DNA of 64,000 bases. Origin: Lycium barbarum (lineage: Eukaryota; Streptophyta; Magnoliopsida; Solanales; Solanaceae). The stretch spans positions 21,584,380 through 21,648,379 of the forward strand of contig NC_083344.1 of NCBI RefSeq assembly GCF_019175385.1, given 5' to 3'. The notes under the pieces are model-generated. The model was not told the origin of the DNA. It saw nothing but the letters and a program-made list of their open reading frames with translations, and made no database searches. This document shows, piece by piece, positions 1 through 13,062 of the stretch. Both the position numbers and the translations under genes were made by a program. The stretch's first letter is position 1, and the number at the start of each line of letters is the position of its first letter.

Positions 1-261
1 GGTTCTATGCTTAATGTGTGCTTTATTTAATACAAACACAATAGGAATTAATGTAAATGTTATTGTGAACTCTATGTAGGAAGTAGACTGCTTGAATCAC
101 TTATTTGTTTTGTTTGTTCATGGTCTCAAAGTTCTATGTTCAATATAAAGATGTGTATGTGAAATGCTTTTGAAAATCCCTTTCCCTTTCCTTGTCTTTT
201 CTTGAATGTTTTTTTAGATTATGGATCATGATCCTAAGTAGAGTCAACACAAGAAGTTCAA
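1..261. other. Unassigned AT-rich sequence
   Basis: No long reading frame, repeat terminus or RNA gene is visible. It precedes a short copia-like reverse transcriptase trace and may be decayed retrotransposon sequence. Confidence 0.5.
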
Positions 262-354
262 CTTATTAAAAAAAAGGGAGATGAAACAGTCTATGTGTTG
301 GTACAGATGAATGTGGATGATTTGCTGGTAGTGTGTCCTCGTGATTACAGTTAA
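262..354 (+). pseudogene. Possible Ty1/copia reverse transcriptase relic
   Basis: A 30-codon open stretch ending in TAA reads like the catalytic region of a copia reverse transcriptase. A lysine-rich lead and a run of hydrophobic residues are followed by NVDDLLVV, which resembles the usual YVDDLLV catalytic box with Y replaced by N. About 40 bases further on, weak similarity to the following family block may be present, but it is out of frame and uncertain. If real, it is a tiny remnant with no coding potential. Chance similarity cannot be excluded. Confidence 0.35.
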
Positions 355-1008
355 TCCCATACTTGGTTGACTAGTCATGAACTGCGCCGATTGTGAAGTG
401 AAGTCCTTTTTGTCAAAGGTCTTAATTATGTTTGTTTGAATTTGTTGTTGGTTTGGACACAATTCCTGATATGTTCCCTTTCTTTTGAAAAATAAGTAAA
501 TAAATGAACACTTAGATAGAATATGAACTTGTTTGCTGAATCTCTGAACATATGGTAGTAGGTTACCTTATTTCTTCTTTCATTTCCTCTTAAATGATCT
601 TGCTCACCTAGAATAGAGTAAAACAAGATAAGTCAACGGTCTGTTTGTTTGTCAATTAATACTAAAACAAAGGAGTATCAGGTTCATGTTCTAAGCTTGT
701 AGATTGGTAGGTTGTTCATGGTTGTGTCTATGGTTTTGTTATCATCTAATGTAGGCTAGACTATGTGTAATCTCTTGTGATTTATGGAAAATGTTTGCCA
801 ATTTTCCATGACTTATAGTAAATCCTAGAACCATTATGATTAAGGCATTTGAGTGTGAATTTTGTTTCCCTTTTTTGGTTTGCTCAAGGCTGGTTTTCTT
901 GACTGAATTTGTTGCCTATACACATGGTGTTCATAACTTGTTTTGTTGGCTTATGTCACAAGTCCTTCACCTGGGAACAGTCTACTCCTAAATATGCAGA
1001 GTTTGATA
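355..1008. other. Unassigned intergenic sequence
   Basis: AT-rich, without a supported gene. If the copia trace at 262-354 is real, this could be the decayed end of its pol region, but no RNase H motif was recognised. Confidence 0.4.
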
Positions 1009-1250
1009 AAAGGGGAAAAGTGAAAATGGAAAGGGGTGGTTAGTTGTAGGAACTATAGGATTAAGTCCTAATTTAAGATTAATTAGAGTTAATCTAGTTG
1101 ACAGCTGGTTAATAGGTTGACTGTCAACCTTTAGTTTAGTCATGATCATGTTGAAACTGAAAAAGTATAAAAATAGAATGAAATGGTGTCTAAGAGAGAG
1201 GTATGTTCTCTTTTTTGTGATTTCTTCTTGTTAGTCTTGCCCTATCAGTG
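1009..1250 (+). repeat. Possible 3' LTR start of a decayed copia element
   Basis: Purine-rich runs around 1009-1037 look like a polypurine tract. They are followed near 1046 by TGTAGGAACTATAGG, a plausible LTR start, and by a TATA-like GTATAAAAATAG near 1167. The order (RT trace, purine tract, TG start, TATA box) fits a plus-strand copia 3' end. No second LTR, LTR end or target duplication was found, so this is only a suggestion. Confidence 0.2.
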
Positions 1251-3829
1251 ATTTTACTTAAAGGGTGAAGTAAATTATTATAAAAAATTGACTGATATAT
1301 TATGCTCTTGCATCTGTGTTGCTTTTCATCCATGTATGGGTCTTAATTTAGTAAGTGATCATGAGTGTTCCAATTTTATGTGTTTAAGTGTTAAAAGGCG
1401 AATGAAAGGAATTGGTTCTGATTTGTCTAAGTCCTGAACAATTTGGAGACTAAATTTGCCTGAGACATGAATTCTTTCTTTGCTTTCTAGTGTGTATAAG
1501 TGGTTGATGTAATAATAATAACCCATTGTTTTCAAGCTACCTAGGCTAAAAGATGGACACAGATAGAAAGAAAAACCTTATGATGCTAGTCTAAATAAAA
1601 AGAGAGTATGGAAAGATAGAAAAGAAGAAAATAGTATTTGGGAACTTAAGAGAAAAACATTTGTCTTTGATTTGTAAATTGTCCAGTCTCTTTTTGGTAC
1701 GTGATAAAAGGTAATAAAGGATCATATGTGTAGGGGTTAAGGTTGAAAACCACTTGGCTGGATGGGGAAGGTCTTTTAAAGACATCTTAGGTGAGGATTG
1801 AGAAAAGTGCCTGACCCATAGTATCTTTTCTCCCAAAATAAAAGATTGTCATGGCATTCCTCTAAAGCCTATAAGGGCATAACCTCCTACCTTTGTACTT
1901 TGGTGTTTCCTTATCATTTTGTTAAGGTTATTGAATCCTAAAAGATGAAATTTTTTGTACACCTATTAATGGATCACTAGAACTGATTAGCTTGGCTTTG
2001 TTGTTTTTGTCTTGATGTGTCTTAAGAAAATGGTTGGATCAATTGGATGGTGTATGATGATTTGGAAATCGTAATAAAACTGGAAAAGGAAAAAGTTGTT
2101 TTCAAAAGAGGATACTGATTGTTTTGGCAAATAAAGTAGAAGAGTCTTTTCTTTTGTGAAGATGACAAGATAATATATGACAGACTCTTTAACATTTGGT
2201 TAGGTTAGGATCATGATTTAGACCCTCTGTAGATTATGTGTGCATTGATGTGGTTTCAATCTGTATTTTTGAAAGGTGATCTGTTCTCTCTTGCATCCTA
2301 AGTCCTAATAGTGCCTCTTTTTTTAAAAAAATAAGGAGGTCAATGGTATGCATCTATTCAAGATAGCAATGTATGCTGGGGGGGGGGGTTATATTTGACC
2401 CTTTTTCTTGGTGATACTTTGGACAATAAGTTATGCTTCCATTCCATCTCCTTCTTTGAACAGTGTTGTGAGTCCATTAATCTAAAGCCCAGTAATAGAT
2501 AAAGCTGAACCTAAATGGTTATGTTGAATGAATGTGTCTTCCTCTTGTGTAGCATTAGAAGTTAGCCAAGGATATGTGGTACTTGTCTAGTCCTTTGGTA
2601 CATCCCTTTAAAAATTAATTTAGATCTTTCTGCAAATGAGACGTAATCAAGAGTAAAGGTTAGGAAAATTCTAAACTCTGAACGTAGAAAATATGAAATT
2701 CCTGCGCATTTTTGAGATTTGGACCTTCCTACTTTCTTAAGTTATGTATAAAGATGTAGTTGTTGTACCCGAGACTTGCATATCCTATATGGGAATAAGA
2801 TTACTTAAAGGTCTCTTGGCAGTTGTTTCTACAAATGATCCTAGCTTGGTTTTCATTATTGCTCTTGTCTTGAATTTGGTTCTGTGAGAAGTACTATAGT
2901 ATCATACCAATAAAGGGTTGTTCCATTTTAAAGGGATTCTGATTTGCACCTGCTTGACTTTGTTATGCTATATCTGTTAAGATTATAGTTTTGATCCTCC
3001 TGCTTATTCTTTGTCTTCTCTGGAGGAATCACTTAGACTTTGGAGCATAATGTCCTACAAATGGCAAGAGTCATCACTTGAATTGTCCATAAAATGTCTA
3101 GGCTCATTTGAGGGTTATAGTTAGATAGTTTTACATAAAATTCATGTTTACCAAACCTATTGTGATTGTGCTATACCTAGAAGATGGTTTTTTCCTTGTC
3201 CTTGTGTGTCTTTGTACTTTACCACATCTGCCTGATTCTATATTGTCTAGAATTGCATTATTTCCATCTGGCTGTCACTGCTGTGATTATTTGGTCTAAG
3301 TTTAGTCTAGGCCACACTGTGCCTATACAAATTGCTTTCATGTTCATGCTCAAGTCATTTTATCTCTTCTCTGCTTGTCTCATCTGTTCTTGTTGGCTGA
3401 TGATTGTTCCATACACATGTATATTGGACCTATCCTACTTATTCTGAGCTATGTGTGTGTGTATGTGGATCTGTGTCTTCCATGGTTGTTGGTTGAGAGG
3501 CAATTTAGGTAAAAGGGGGTCTAGTTTGAACCCTTCCCTGGTGACCAGCCATGCGGAGGTTCATGAAACCTCTTGGAACTTGTGTGGCATCAGGAAAAAA
3601 GGGGGTAATGACTTGGCCTTCGACCACCTAGTTTGGGATTTTGAGTTTGAAGGACATGGAACACACATATGCCCCTCACATGAGCTTATGAATAAATAGG
3701 GTATGTTTCTTATATGTGTGTATATTTATGTATATAATGGGATTTAGAAACAGTAGTGTGTTAAGTATATCATGTGCATATATCATATGTATGATTGGAA
3801 CAGTAAAATATAAACTAACCAAGGTCTTT
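1251..3829. other. Unassigned intergenic sequence
   Basis: About 2.6 kb of AT-rich DNA with stops in all frames. The only notable items are a run of 11 G at 2378-2388 and short chance frames around 3184-3700. No gene, terminal repeat or RNA could be supported. Confidence 0.5.
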
Positions 3830-5411
3830 TGTTTTTCCCCTCTCTACTGCATGGCCACTTGGGCCGAAGTCCAGCCACCAACCTTGTTGGGCCAAAAGCC
3901 AAAGAGGGAGAAAATTTTCAAGTGTGTTTGAGTCCAAAAGAAGAAGGGAAGCTAATATATTGAAGGCCCAGTCATGGGTGAAAATGATATGAAGCCCAAC
4001 CATGGGTGATAAAGATTGGGGTTTGGTACACCCCATTTCACTTTACTCCGTTATATTTTTCCTATTTTTGGCCTCTTTGTATTGTATTCATTACTTGTAA
4101 AACCCACAAATACTATTGGAACCATTATTATGAATTAGGCATCTTAGGCAAACGGTGCATATGTCGTTTAGACTGACTTTAGCACCTGAAAACTCTTTCT
4201 AAATATTTTGAAAATGCGTACTGATTTTGGAAATAAAAATGGAAAAAATAAACTACTTTTTATCTTAATAAACGGGTAGCTAAAGAGGTCTGTTTTGATA
4301 AAGATGGTATAAACATGTGGTATAAAATTAGGTAGATTAGATGAAAATTTCCTATCATCTTTCAAAACTGTCAAAATAGGTTTCTTTTTTTGATCATGAG
4401 TTATTAAAACGCAATTTTTTGGGACCAAAACCCACTTGAGTCTTTTCCTTTGAATTGAATGTTTTCAAAGAATAGTTTGGGCTGAAACACATTCCACTTT
4501 GGTCTTCAAAAATAAGGATTTGTATAAAATCATCATTTGGGCTCGAAAATTTCATTTAGTGTTTTATACATAAAATATGAGGCTAATAAAGGGAGACTAA
4601 GGCCCATAATATAAGTGGCCAAACAAGGAATATTTGGGCCAAGGCCTATGCGGGTTATTTCTTTAAAATAAATAAGAAACATTTTTTTGGGTCAAGACAC
4701 ATTTAAATTTTAAGCAAACTAATCCATAATCAAAGGTTTTCTGGGTTAATGTTTTAAAAGAATTCAGTAAAGTGTCCCAAGGCCCTAAAAACGAAATGGA
4801 TTTCAAAGGCAGAAATTTATCTTTTGAAACTAAATCTGGACTCTTTAAAAAAAACAAAGATTATAAAAACATATTTAGCGGATTAACCCGGTCCATGTGT
4901 GAGTGAAGCATGAATAGAATTTAAATCAATAAAACAATAAATAAACTTTCCATTCTTTTAAAAAAACTACTATCCTTATATAAAAGGAACTAATTACACC
5001 CGAATATCATAAATCCAAACTTAAATACCCTATATATAAAAGGGGATATATTCAAATTCTTTTCTTTCAAACAATAATATGCAACACGACAGTTTTTTGC
5101 GGGAAATAAAAACTAAATAAACAGTTCATGCAAATACTCACACATTGGAATTCGAAGGTCAAACGTATAGTACGGATCCTTAATACTAGTGTGCCTAAAA
5201 CCTTCCCTAGGGGATCACCAGAACCCTTACCTAGAACTTTGGATTAAGAAGGTTTTTTCACGGTGTATGAATAAACCCTTAAAAACTAGTTTTCCTAATT
5301 TCCTAAAAATTAGGTGGCGACTCTTTTAAAACAAAGTCCGAAAGAGCACCAACGATATCGAAGTAGCTTTTTCAAGCGCTAACCTCGCATGCGAAAATGC
5401 GAACCGTTACA
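3830..5411 (+). repeat. 5' LTR of Ogre/Tat element (left edge uncertain)
   Basis: The right edge is firm: the sequence ends in TTACA at 5411 and is followed two bases later by an Ogre-type primer binding site. Upstream sequence is rich in GGGCC/GGCCC words, as I recall for U3 of Ogre LTRs, and carries a TATA box at 5031. The 3' LTR is absent from the window, so the left boundary cannot be set by comparison. 3830 is a guess based on where the GGCCC-rich composition begins. The real edge may be several hundred bases away. Confidence 0.55.
5031..5043 (+). promoter_or_regulatory. TATA box of the Ogre LTR promoter
   Basis: TATATATAAAAGG lies 370 bases before the LTR end, a reasonable position for the U3/R border of a large plant LTR. 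A second TATA-like word occurs about 55 bases upstream near 4977. Promoter activity is inferred only from the motif and its position. Confidence 0.4.
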
Positions 5412-5413
5412 GA

Positions 5414-5431
5414 TGGCGACTCTGCTGGGGA
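5414..5431 (+). other. Primer binding site of the Ogre element
   Basis: TGGCGACTCTGCTGGGGA follows the LTR after two bases. This is the primer site typical of Ogre/Tat elements in dicots, reported in the literature as matching the 3' end of a tRNA-Arg. It fixes the element's orientation (plus) and the right end of its 5' LTR. Confidence 0.8.
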
Positions 5432-5791
5432 CTTAAAGGTTCTAACCATAAGGGTTTCAATTTAATGTGGGTATATTTGCTTTCACTGTTTATGTGTTTA
5501 CTTTTATACAATTATCAACTGTCATTGCATGCATATCATAACTCCACCACTCCTGGCATTTGTTTTACATTTTGTTCCAAAGGCGACTTCGCGGAGCACG
5601 CGATCGTACCTTCACTAAAAAACCAAAATACTTCTTTTGGAACTGTTATGAGGAGCGGTTGGTTCGTGGTCGTCCAACAGCCCTGACTGTTCTGCCCAGT
5701 TGTCCGCTTGGGTTCCCGGTCTTTTGTGAAAAACCCACTCTAGTAAAACTAGGATAGAGCTAGGCTAAATCCCTACTGAACTGGAGCATTG
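5432..5791 (+). other. Ogre 5' leader, first part
   Basis: Untranslated region between the primer site and the insertion point of element 1. It continues at 15798. Short open frames inside it look accidental. No motif beyond the primer site was recognised. Confidence 0.6.
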
Positions 5792-6544
5792 ATACCTGTC
5801 ACGCCCCAAAACCCACCCTAGACGTGACCGGCATCCGACGTCATGAACGATATCGGAAGAACCTAAACAACACCATAATAATACCTGAACCCGCCAGGTT
5901 CAACATTCGCCTCCAACAATTTATAAATTAAATGTAACATATCATAAATCATGAACTAGATCAGCGAAAGTCTTTAATATCATAAAAGTTAATCAAAACG
6001 TAACAAACGCCCAAGAGTTAACAAAACACAACAACTACCCACAAGAATGTATACTATGGAGCTTCTAGGATAAGAGGTAATAGTTTGACTCATCGGGACG
6101 CAGCCCAAAACTAACAATAGATGAACAAAATAAAAGGGTGTCCCACGAATGGACATGTGGGCTCACCAAATCAGCAGCAACAGCAAGCCCTTTCTAAGCG
6201 CCTGAAGTATCAAGAACCTGCTTTTCTCTGTTACCTAACATACCATCAAAAACAACAATGGTATGCCTGAGTACTTCGTACTCAGTGAGTGCCTCGGGGA
6301 TAATAAGTAATATAAACATAAAATATAATAATACATAAAGAAATCAGTTCCGAAAAGATAGTATAAAAACTATCATTCCCCTTTATGATTCTTAATATCA
6401 CTTATTGCACAGTTTATAAAGCCATTTCAAAATCCCAGTTTCAATTATGCTTAGTTCCATAATAAAGATGGATATCACAACCGCCCATATAAGCCCAACT
6501 CAATATCAACAACACTACGTAATACATCGGAATATGAATTCACG

Positions 6545-6687
6545 GTGGCTACTCTTCCTCCCGAATAGCAAGGCCATTAATGCACCCCAGGTAGCGAACT
6601 CGGAAGTGGCCACTCTTCCTCCCGAATGGCAAGGCAATTAATACACTAGGATCCATAGTGGCTACTCTTCCTCCCGAATAGCAAGGC
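6545..6687. repeat. Minisatellite in element 1 LTR
   Basis: Three copies of a core beginning GTGGCTACTCTTCCTCCCG and ending GCAAGG, spaced 61 and 52 bases apart. It is repeated in the right LTR at 14042-14183. Function unknown. Confidence 0.8.
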
Positions 6688-7462
6688 AAACACAACAACA
6701 AAGTCCATGGCATAGAAGTCGATTCACAATTCGTCTCAAAGTAGTCACACCATCAATAACCTTAAAGTTCATTATGCATGTCGAAATGATAGGTCATTCC
6801 AAGCAATATTTTAAAAATGTACATCTTCTTTACAAAGATTGTCATGTCCCAATTCACCAATGAGAAGGTCATTACCAACAATTAACTAGCATTACTAAAT
6901 ATCCCTCATAGAGGAAAAACATTATTAATAACTTATACATATATAGGGTTTGTTACAAACTAGGTTTAATGTGGGTTTGTCCCCTCACACACATTAACCA
7001 CCATTTAGACATGAATTAGAGTTCAAGGAACATGGAAAGATTTCTTTTCCTTTCATTCATTAACGGATCTTAAATAAAATTTATACTTCCAAATTCAAGA
7101 ACAACAACTTATCAACAATAACCACAACAATATCACAATTATTCCATATCAATATCCAACTAATACTATCCATTTAATCATACCAAAACAGTCCCCAAGT
7201 CATTTGGTATCCAAAAATTATAACCGAACTTTCAATGCCATTTTCTCTATCCTAACTCGTCAAATCTAATAATGGTAAGGATAAAAACATCATTAAAACT
7301 TAGACATACCTTATATGATCAGCCCCCACGAAAACAACCTCCCCCAACTTCAATTTTTAGCTTAGAACGACGACAACAACTTGTTCTACACTTTATCCTT
7401 CACGAGCCTCGGGATTCGGGGCCTCGAACTTGATTGATTCACCACTTTCTCTCTCTAAATCT

Positions 7463-7485
7463 CCTCTCTCTCTCTCTCTCTCTCT
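7463..7485. repeat. (CT)n microsatellite
   Basis: A perfect CT run inside the left LTR. The matching tract in the right LTR, near 14961-14980, is a few bases shorter, as expected for slippage after insertion. Confidence 0.85.
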
Positions 7486-7784
7486 AAAAATCTGAAGTTT
7501 TGGTAGGGGAAATGTGGCTGCTAGGGATGAACATTTCCCTTAAAGACCAAGGGAAATGGGCCTGACCCGGTTTTCAATTGGGTTGGGCCAACAACTTGAC
7601 CTTCCTGTCTTACAACACTCATATCTCCTTATCCCGATGTCCCCTGGGGGCCCACGACCTATGGTTGGAAAGATATTTCAAAGGGCTACAACTTTCAGCA
7701 AGGAAGTATTTCCAAATTCCCAAATAATAACGGGGTTATGACCTCCCGAAGTCAGATCGCCTGAAAACGTACTGTTTTCACCTG

Positions 7785-7915
7785 TGTTACGCCCCAAGGG
7801 ACGGTCCGTAACACGTGTTACGGCCCGTAACTTGGAGCGTAACACTGACCAAATTTCCAGTGAGGTTCTGGAAATTTTTGGGACGTTACGGCCCCAAGGG
7901 ACGGTCCGTAACGCA
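7785..7915 (-). promoter_or_regulatory. Palindrome cluster with G-box in U3 of element 1
   Basis: Several ACGGTCCGT/ACGGCCCGT words occur close together. GTTACGG and CCGTAAC form a 7-bp inverted repeat with a one-base centre at 7817-7831. It overlaps ACACGTGT (7811-7818), which contains the plant G-box core CACGTG. The cluster lies about 340-480 bases inside the 5' end of the LTR on its sense strand, that is, in U3. A regulatory role is inferred from position and symmetry. Confidence 0.4.
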
Positions 7916-8270
7916 GACCAAATTTCCAGTGCGGACAGGCTTCAGTAAAATGGTCATAACATTTTGTACACAGCTTTGTTTAAGACCCATAATATACCGT
8001 TGGAAAGCTCTTTCAAATATCTACAACTTGTATTTGAGGAATATTTTCCAAATTCTTAACAGATTTTCACTAAAATCGCCCAGAAGGCAGACCTATCAAA
8101 ACTTAGGCGAATTTAAGTGCCCTTAAGAACTTCACTAGTTGGTTTGACTTCAAAAACGACCATCCTCCACCCGAATTCATCAACAATGGATTCATATAGA
8201 TAAAATATAATATTAACACTAGATTTTTACATATTCATACCTAGATCAAATTTACGGGGTGTTACATTAT

Positions 8271-8287
8271 CCCCCCCCCCCCCCCCC
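8271..8287 (-). other. Polypurine tract of element 1
   Basis: Seventeen consecutive C on the plus strand (G on the coding strand), four bases from the left LTR. This is the expected site of plus-strand DNA priming. Unusually, it is a pure G run rather than mixed A/G. Confidence 0.75.
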
Positions 8288-8388
8288 TTAAGATCATTCG
8301 TCCTCGAATGAGGGTTGTATTCTAGAAATGTAATTAACCAATACGAATTTTAATCACACAATCACCTTGCGCACTAATAGCTCAAAAC

Positions 8389-11300
8389 TTAACTCATACC
8401 TGAAATAGGGAACAAGTGAGGATATCTCTTCTTCATGTCCTCTTCCGCCTCCCAAGTAGCTTCCTCAGTATTATGATTTCGCCACAACACTTTAACTGAT
8501 GTAACGTCCTTTGTTCTCAACCTTCTAACTTGGCGATCCAAAATCTGAACCGGTTCTTCTTCATAAGACAAGGATCCATCAATCTCAACCTCTTCATAGT
8601 TCAATACATGAGAAGGGTCAGGTTTATATAACCTCAACATCGGAATGTGAAACACCGGATGAACCATGGACATCTCAGCCGGTAACCTCAACTCATAAGC
8701 TACCTTCCCAACTCTCCTAATAATCTCATAAGGACCAATGTAGCGAGGACTAAGCTTGCCCTTTTTACCAAATCGCATTACCCCCTTCATAGGTGACACC
8801 TTCAAGAAGACCTTGTCACCAACATCAAATTCCAATTCCCTACGCCTTGTGTCCGTATAAGACTTTTGTCGACTCTGAGCGGTCTTTAGTCGTTGAACAA
8901 TAAGATTTACCTTTTCGATCGCCTCATGAATTGAATCAGGACCCAACAACTCTACTTCTGTTGGTTCAAACCAACCAATTGGGGACCGACAACGCCTCCC
9001 ATAAAGAGCTTCATAAGGAGCCATCTGAATACTAGCTTGATAGCTATTATTGTAAGCGAATTCCACCAAAGGTAGGTGTTCATCCCAACTTCCTCCAAAA
9101 TCGATTGCACAAGCACGCAACATATCCTCCAAAGTTTGAATAGTCCTCTCTGCTTGCCTGTCAGTTTGAGGATGAAAGGCAGTGCTCAATTTCACTCTAG
9201 TCCCCAAACCTTCTTGAAACGTCTGCCAGAAATGAGCAGTAAATTGCGTACCTCTGTCGAATATGATAGATGTCGGAACACCATGCAACCTAACGATCTC
9301 CTTCAAATATAACTTGGCGTACTCTGCAGCGGCATATGACGTCTTCACAGGAAGAAAATGGGCAGACTTCGTGAGTCTATCCACGATCACCCAAATTGAG
9401 TCATACTTGGCTCTTGTGCAAGGTAAACCTGCAACAAAGTCCATATTTATCATCTCCCACTTCCATTGAGGAATCTCAATGTTCTGAGCCAAGCCACCAG
9501 GCCTTTGATGTTCAGCTTTCACCTGTTGACAGTTCAAACACTTAGCCACAAAGTTAGAAATATCAACCTTCATGCTCTTCCACCAATAGTGTTGTTTCAA
9601 ATCTTTATACATCTTGGTTGATCCCGGATGAACCGAATACTTGGAACTATGAGCTTCCATCATTAGTTCTTGTCGAAGACCATCAACATCGGGAACACAC
9701 AATCGTCCTTGCAATCGCAGAACACTATCGCCAGTCCCAACAGTAAATGAAGTGTACTCACCCCTTTCCACTCCATCTCTCAACTTTGCCAAAAGTTCAT
9801 CATCATATTGCTTGTATTTAATCCTTTCTACAATATCAGATCGTGATGGAGTGATTCCCACTAATTCTCCATCTTCAGTTTCATCAAGCCTAACCCCAAG
9901 GCTGGCGAGTCTTCGAATCTCTTTCCCCATGGGCATGTTATGAGCGCACAAATAAGCCAACGTGCCCATGGATTTTCTACTCAAAGCATCAACAACCACA
10001 TTAGCCTTACCAGGATGATACAGGATATCCAAGTCGTAGTCTTTTAACAACTCCAACCACCTCCTCTGTCTGAGGTTCAACTCTCGCTGCTTGAAAATAT
10101 ATTGTAGACTCTTGTGATCAGTAAAAACATCACAATGCTCACCATACAGGTAATGACGCCAAATTTTCAAAGCAAATACCACCGCAGCCAACTCTAAGTC
10201 ATGAGTCGGATAGTTCTTCTCATGCTTCTTCAACTGACGCGAAGCATAAGCAATCACCTTACCATTCTGCATCAACACACAACCCAAACCAATTCTAGAA
10301 GCATCACAATAGACTATATATCCACCAGACCCCGAAGGTAACGTCAAAATAGGAGCCGAAGTCAACCTTGCCTTAAGCTCTTGGAAACTCCTTTCACAAG
10401 ATTCAGACCACTGAAACTTAGCAGATTTCTGTGTCAATTTAGTTAGTGGAGAGGCTATTGACGAAAAGCCTTCCACAAACTTTCGGTAATAACCTGCCAA
10501 ACCCAAGAAACTACGAATTTCAGTCGCACTAGTGGGTCTAGGCCAATCCTTCACTGCTGCAATTTTTTGAGGGTCTACTTTAATGCCGTCCCCGGTCACC
10601 ACATGGCCCAAGAAAGCCACAGAATCAAGCCAGAATTCGCACTTAGAGAATTTTGCATACAACTCGTTCTCCTCAAGTGTTGTTAAAGTTATCCTCAAAT
10701 GATTAGCATGATCCTCACGATTCTTAGAGTACACCAAAATGTCATCAATAAACACAATAATGAAGCGGTCTAGATACGGCTTAAACACACGGTTCATTAA
10801 GTCCATGAATGCGGCAGGCGCATTAGTCAACCCAAAGGACATGACTAGAAACTCAAAGTGCCCATAACGGGTACGGAAAGCAGTTTTCGGGATATCCTCC
10901 TCCTTTATCTTCAATTGATGATATCCAGACCTCAAGTCAATCTTCGAAAAGAACTTAGCATCCTAAAGTTGGTCAAACAAATCGTCTATCCTAGGCAAAG
11001 GATACTTATTTTTAATGGTCACCTTATTAAGCTGACGATAGTCGACACACATCCTCAGGGAACCATCCTTCTTCCTAACAAACAAGACTGGAGCACCCCA
11101 AGGTGAGGAACTTGGTCGGATAAAACCCTTATCCAACAAGTCCTTCAATTGATCCTTTAATTCCCTTAGCTCCGCTGGAGCCATTCGATAAGGTGGAATA
11201 GAAATAGGTTGAGTGTCGGGAATAACATCAATTCCAAAATCAATAACTCTATCAGGAGGAATACCAGGAAGGTCTTTAGGAAATACTTTGGGATAATCAC

Positions 11301-13062
11301 TCACTATGGGAATAGATGCGAATTCGGGTACTACGGATTTTGTATCATTAACAACAACCAAATGGTAAATACACCCCTTAGTAATCATCTTACGAGCCTT
11401 AAAATAGGAAATAAATCTACCCTTTGGCTTGGCAATTTCACCCTCCCACACAATAACGGGCTCATCGGGAAAGGCAAAACGAATTAACTTATGGCAACAA
11501 TCCACATTAGCATAACACGCAGACAACCAGTCCATCCCCATAATTACATCAAAATCTACCATCTCAAGTTCATACAAATCAGCCACGGTCTCACGGCCTT
11601 TAATCACCACAACACAATTTCTATACACTCTAGAAGCAATAACAGGAACACCCGTAGGCGTATCAACAGCAAAGGGTTCCAACAAAGATTCGGATTTCAT
11701 ACCCATATCAAGAGCAAAATAAGGAGTCACATAGGATAAATTTGAACCTGGATCAATCAATGAGTAAGCATCATGAGTACAGATGGTAAGAATACCTGTA
11801 ACCACTGCGTCAGAAGACTCAGCTGCCTCCCTACGAGTCAGCCCATAAAGTCGAGCTGTCCCTCCACCTGAAGTATTAGCAACTTCCTTTCCCTTGCCAT
11901 TACTACGAGCATTCTGATAATTATTCGTAGCATTACCAGCAGACAGATTTTTAGCAGATGCAGAAGCAGGCGAATCATTCTTTTGATTATTCATAGCAGC
12001 CATCTCACGTAGCCACTTTCTGCAGTTCCTCTTTAGATGCCCCCTCAAGCCACAGTGATGACAGGTACGATCCTCCCACACTGACGGACGACTACTTCCC
12101 TGCGAAAACCTACCAGTATTGTTATTATTTTTCTGGCCTTGCCTACCAGAAGGCACACTAGCATGGGAATGAGTGCCAGAATGAGCAGGTGCAGAATACC
12201 CTTTACTCTGCCCTCCCTTATAATTATTACCACTAACACCACCCGCTGATCAGGCCTTCTTGTGCTGATCTCGATCCACCCTCTCTTCATTTTTCCAACT
12301 TTCTTGTTGTTCAGCAAACCCAACTAGAGATGAGAAGGTACAAGTAGGAGACATAGCAACAGCAGCACATGCAGACTTGATATGTGGTACCAAGCCTTTC
12401 ACAAAACGAGTCAACTTATGCTTTTCAGTTGGAATCATGTATAAAGCATACTTTGATAGACGAGTGAACTCCAAACTATACTCACGAACTGACTTGTTAC
12501 CCTGCTCTAGCTTTTCAAATTTCGTAGCCATAGCAATTCTTTCCTCATCAGACAAGAACCTTTCCATGAACGCCTCCTCAAATTCAGCCCACGTCGGAGC
12601 TAAAGCAGCGTCGCCTCTCTCAGATTCCCACATCTCAAACCATACGTGAGCAACATCCTTCAACTGATACGAAGCAAGCCTCACGGCTTCTGAATCCTGG
12701 GCATCCATTGCCCTCAATTCCTTAAAGGTCTCATCTAAGAAGTGTTGGGGGTCATCCACCTCTCGTGACCCAAAGAACTCTGGTGGCTTTAAGTCTAGGA
12801 ACTGCTTAAATCTGCCTCCAACATGAGGTCCCACACCTCCACGCTATTGCTGAGCAGCAACCAATACAGTCAACATTTGAATAGCTGTTTGCATAGTACC
12901 AAGATCGGGTACACCCGCAACAGGGACAGCAGGAGCAGGCGGTGCTAGAGGTGGTGCTTGATTTCTAGCATCATTTCCATTACCAACATTCGCGCCCCCT
13001 AGATTTCGCTTAACTTTCGCGGGACGTCCTCGTTTACCATTTTTGGATCGCGTCAAAGGCAT
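8389..13062 (-). pseudogene. gag-pol polyprotein of element 1, three nonsense codons
   Basis: One frame of 1,557 codons encodes the whole chromovirus polyprotein; three stops break it at 12844-12846 (TAG), 12250-12252 (TGA) and 10963-10965 (TAG). Counting from the first Met: Gag with CCHC knuckle [14 protein letters not shown] at residues 334-347; aspartic protease with D at about 437 (LIDPGS); reverse transcriptase with FIDD at 771-774; RNase H with D at 920; integrase zinc site H1138, H1145, C1175, C1178 and catalytic D1208, D1269, E1305; a GPY/F-type module; and a C-terminal chromodomain at about 1499-1557. There are no frameshifts. Two stops replace Gln in conserved contexts (CAG to TAG) and one replaces an Arg (CGA to TGA). 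Confidence 0.93.

Larger units (their letters stand above)
5797..8266 (-). repeat. 3' LTR of element 1 (left copy)
   Basis: 2,470 bp, starting TGTCACGCCCC and ending GGGTGTTACA on the plus strand. It is nearly identical to 13293-15792. It contains an imperfect minisatellite (6545-6687), a CT microsatellite (7463-7485) and a cluster of CGG/CCG palindromes (7785-7915). Compared with the right copy it lacks about 31 bases of a repeated palindrome unit. Confidence 0.95.

Noticed and set aside
3184..3699. Two short plus-strand frames with hydrophobic or Trp-rich sequence
   Set aside because: Adjacent chance frames in AT-rich DNA with no domain, splice or promoter support.
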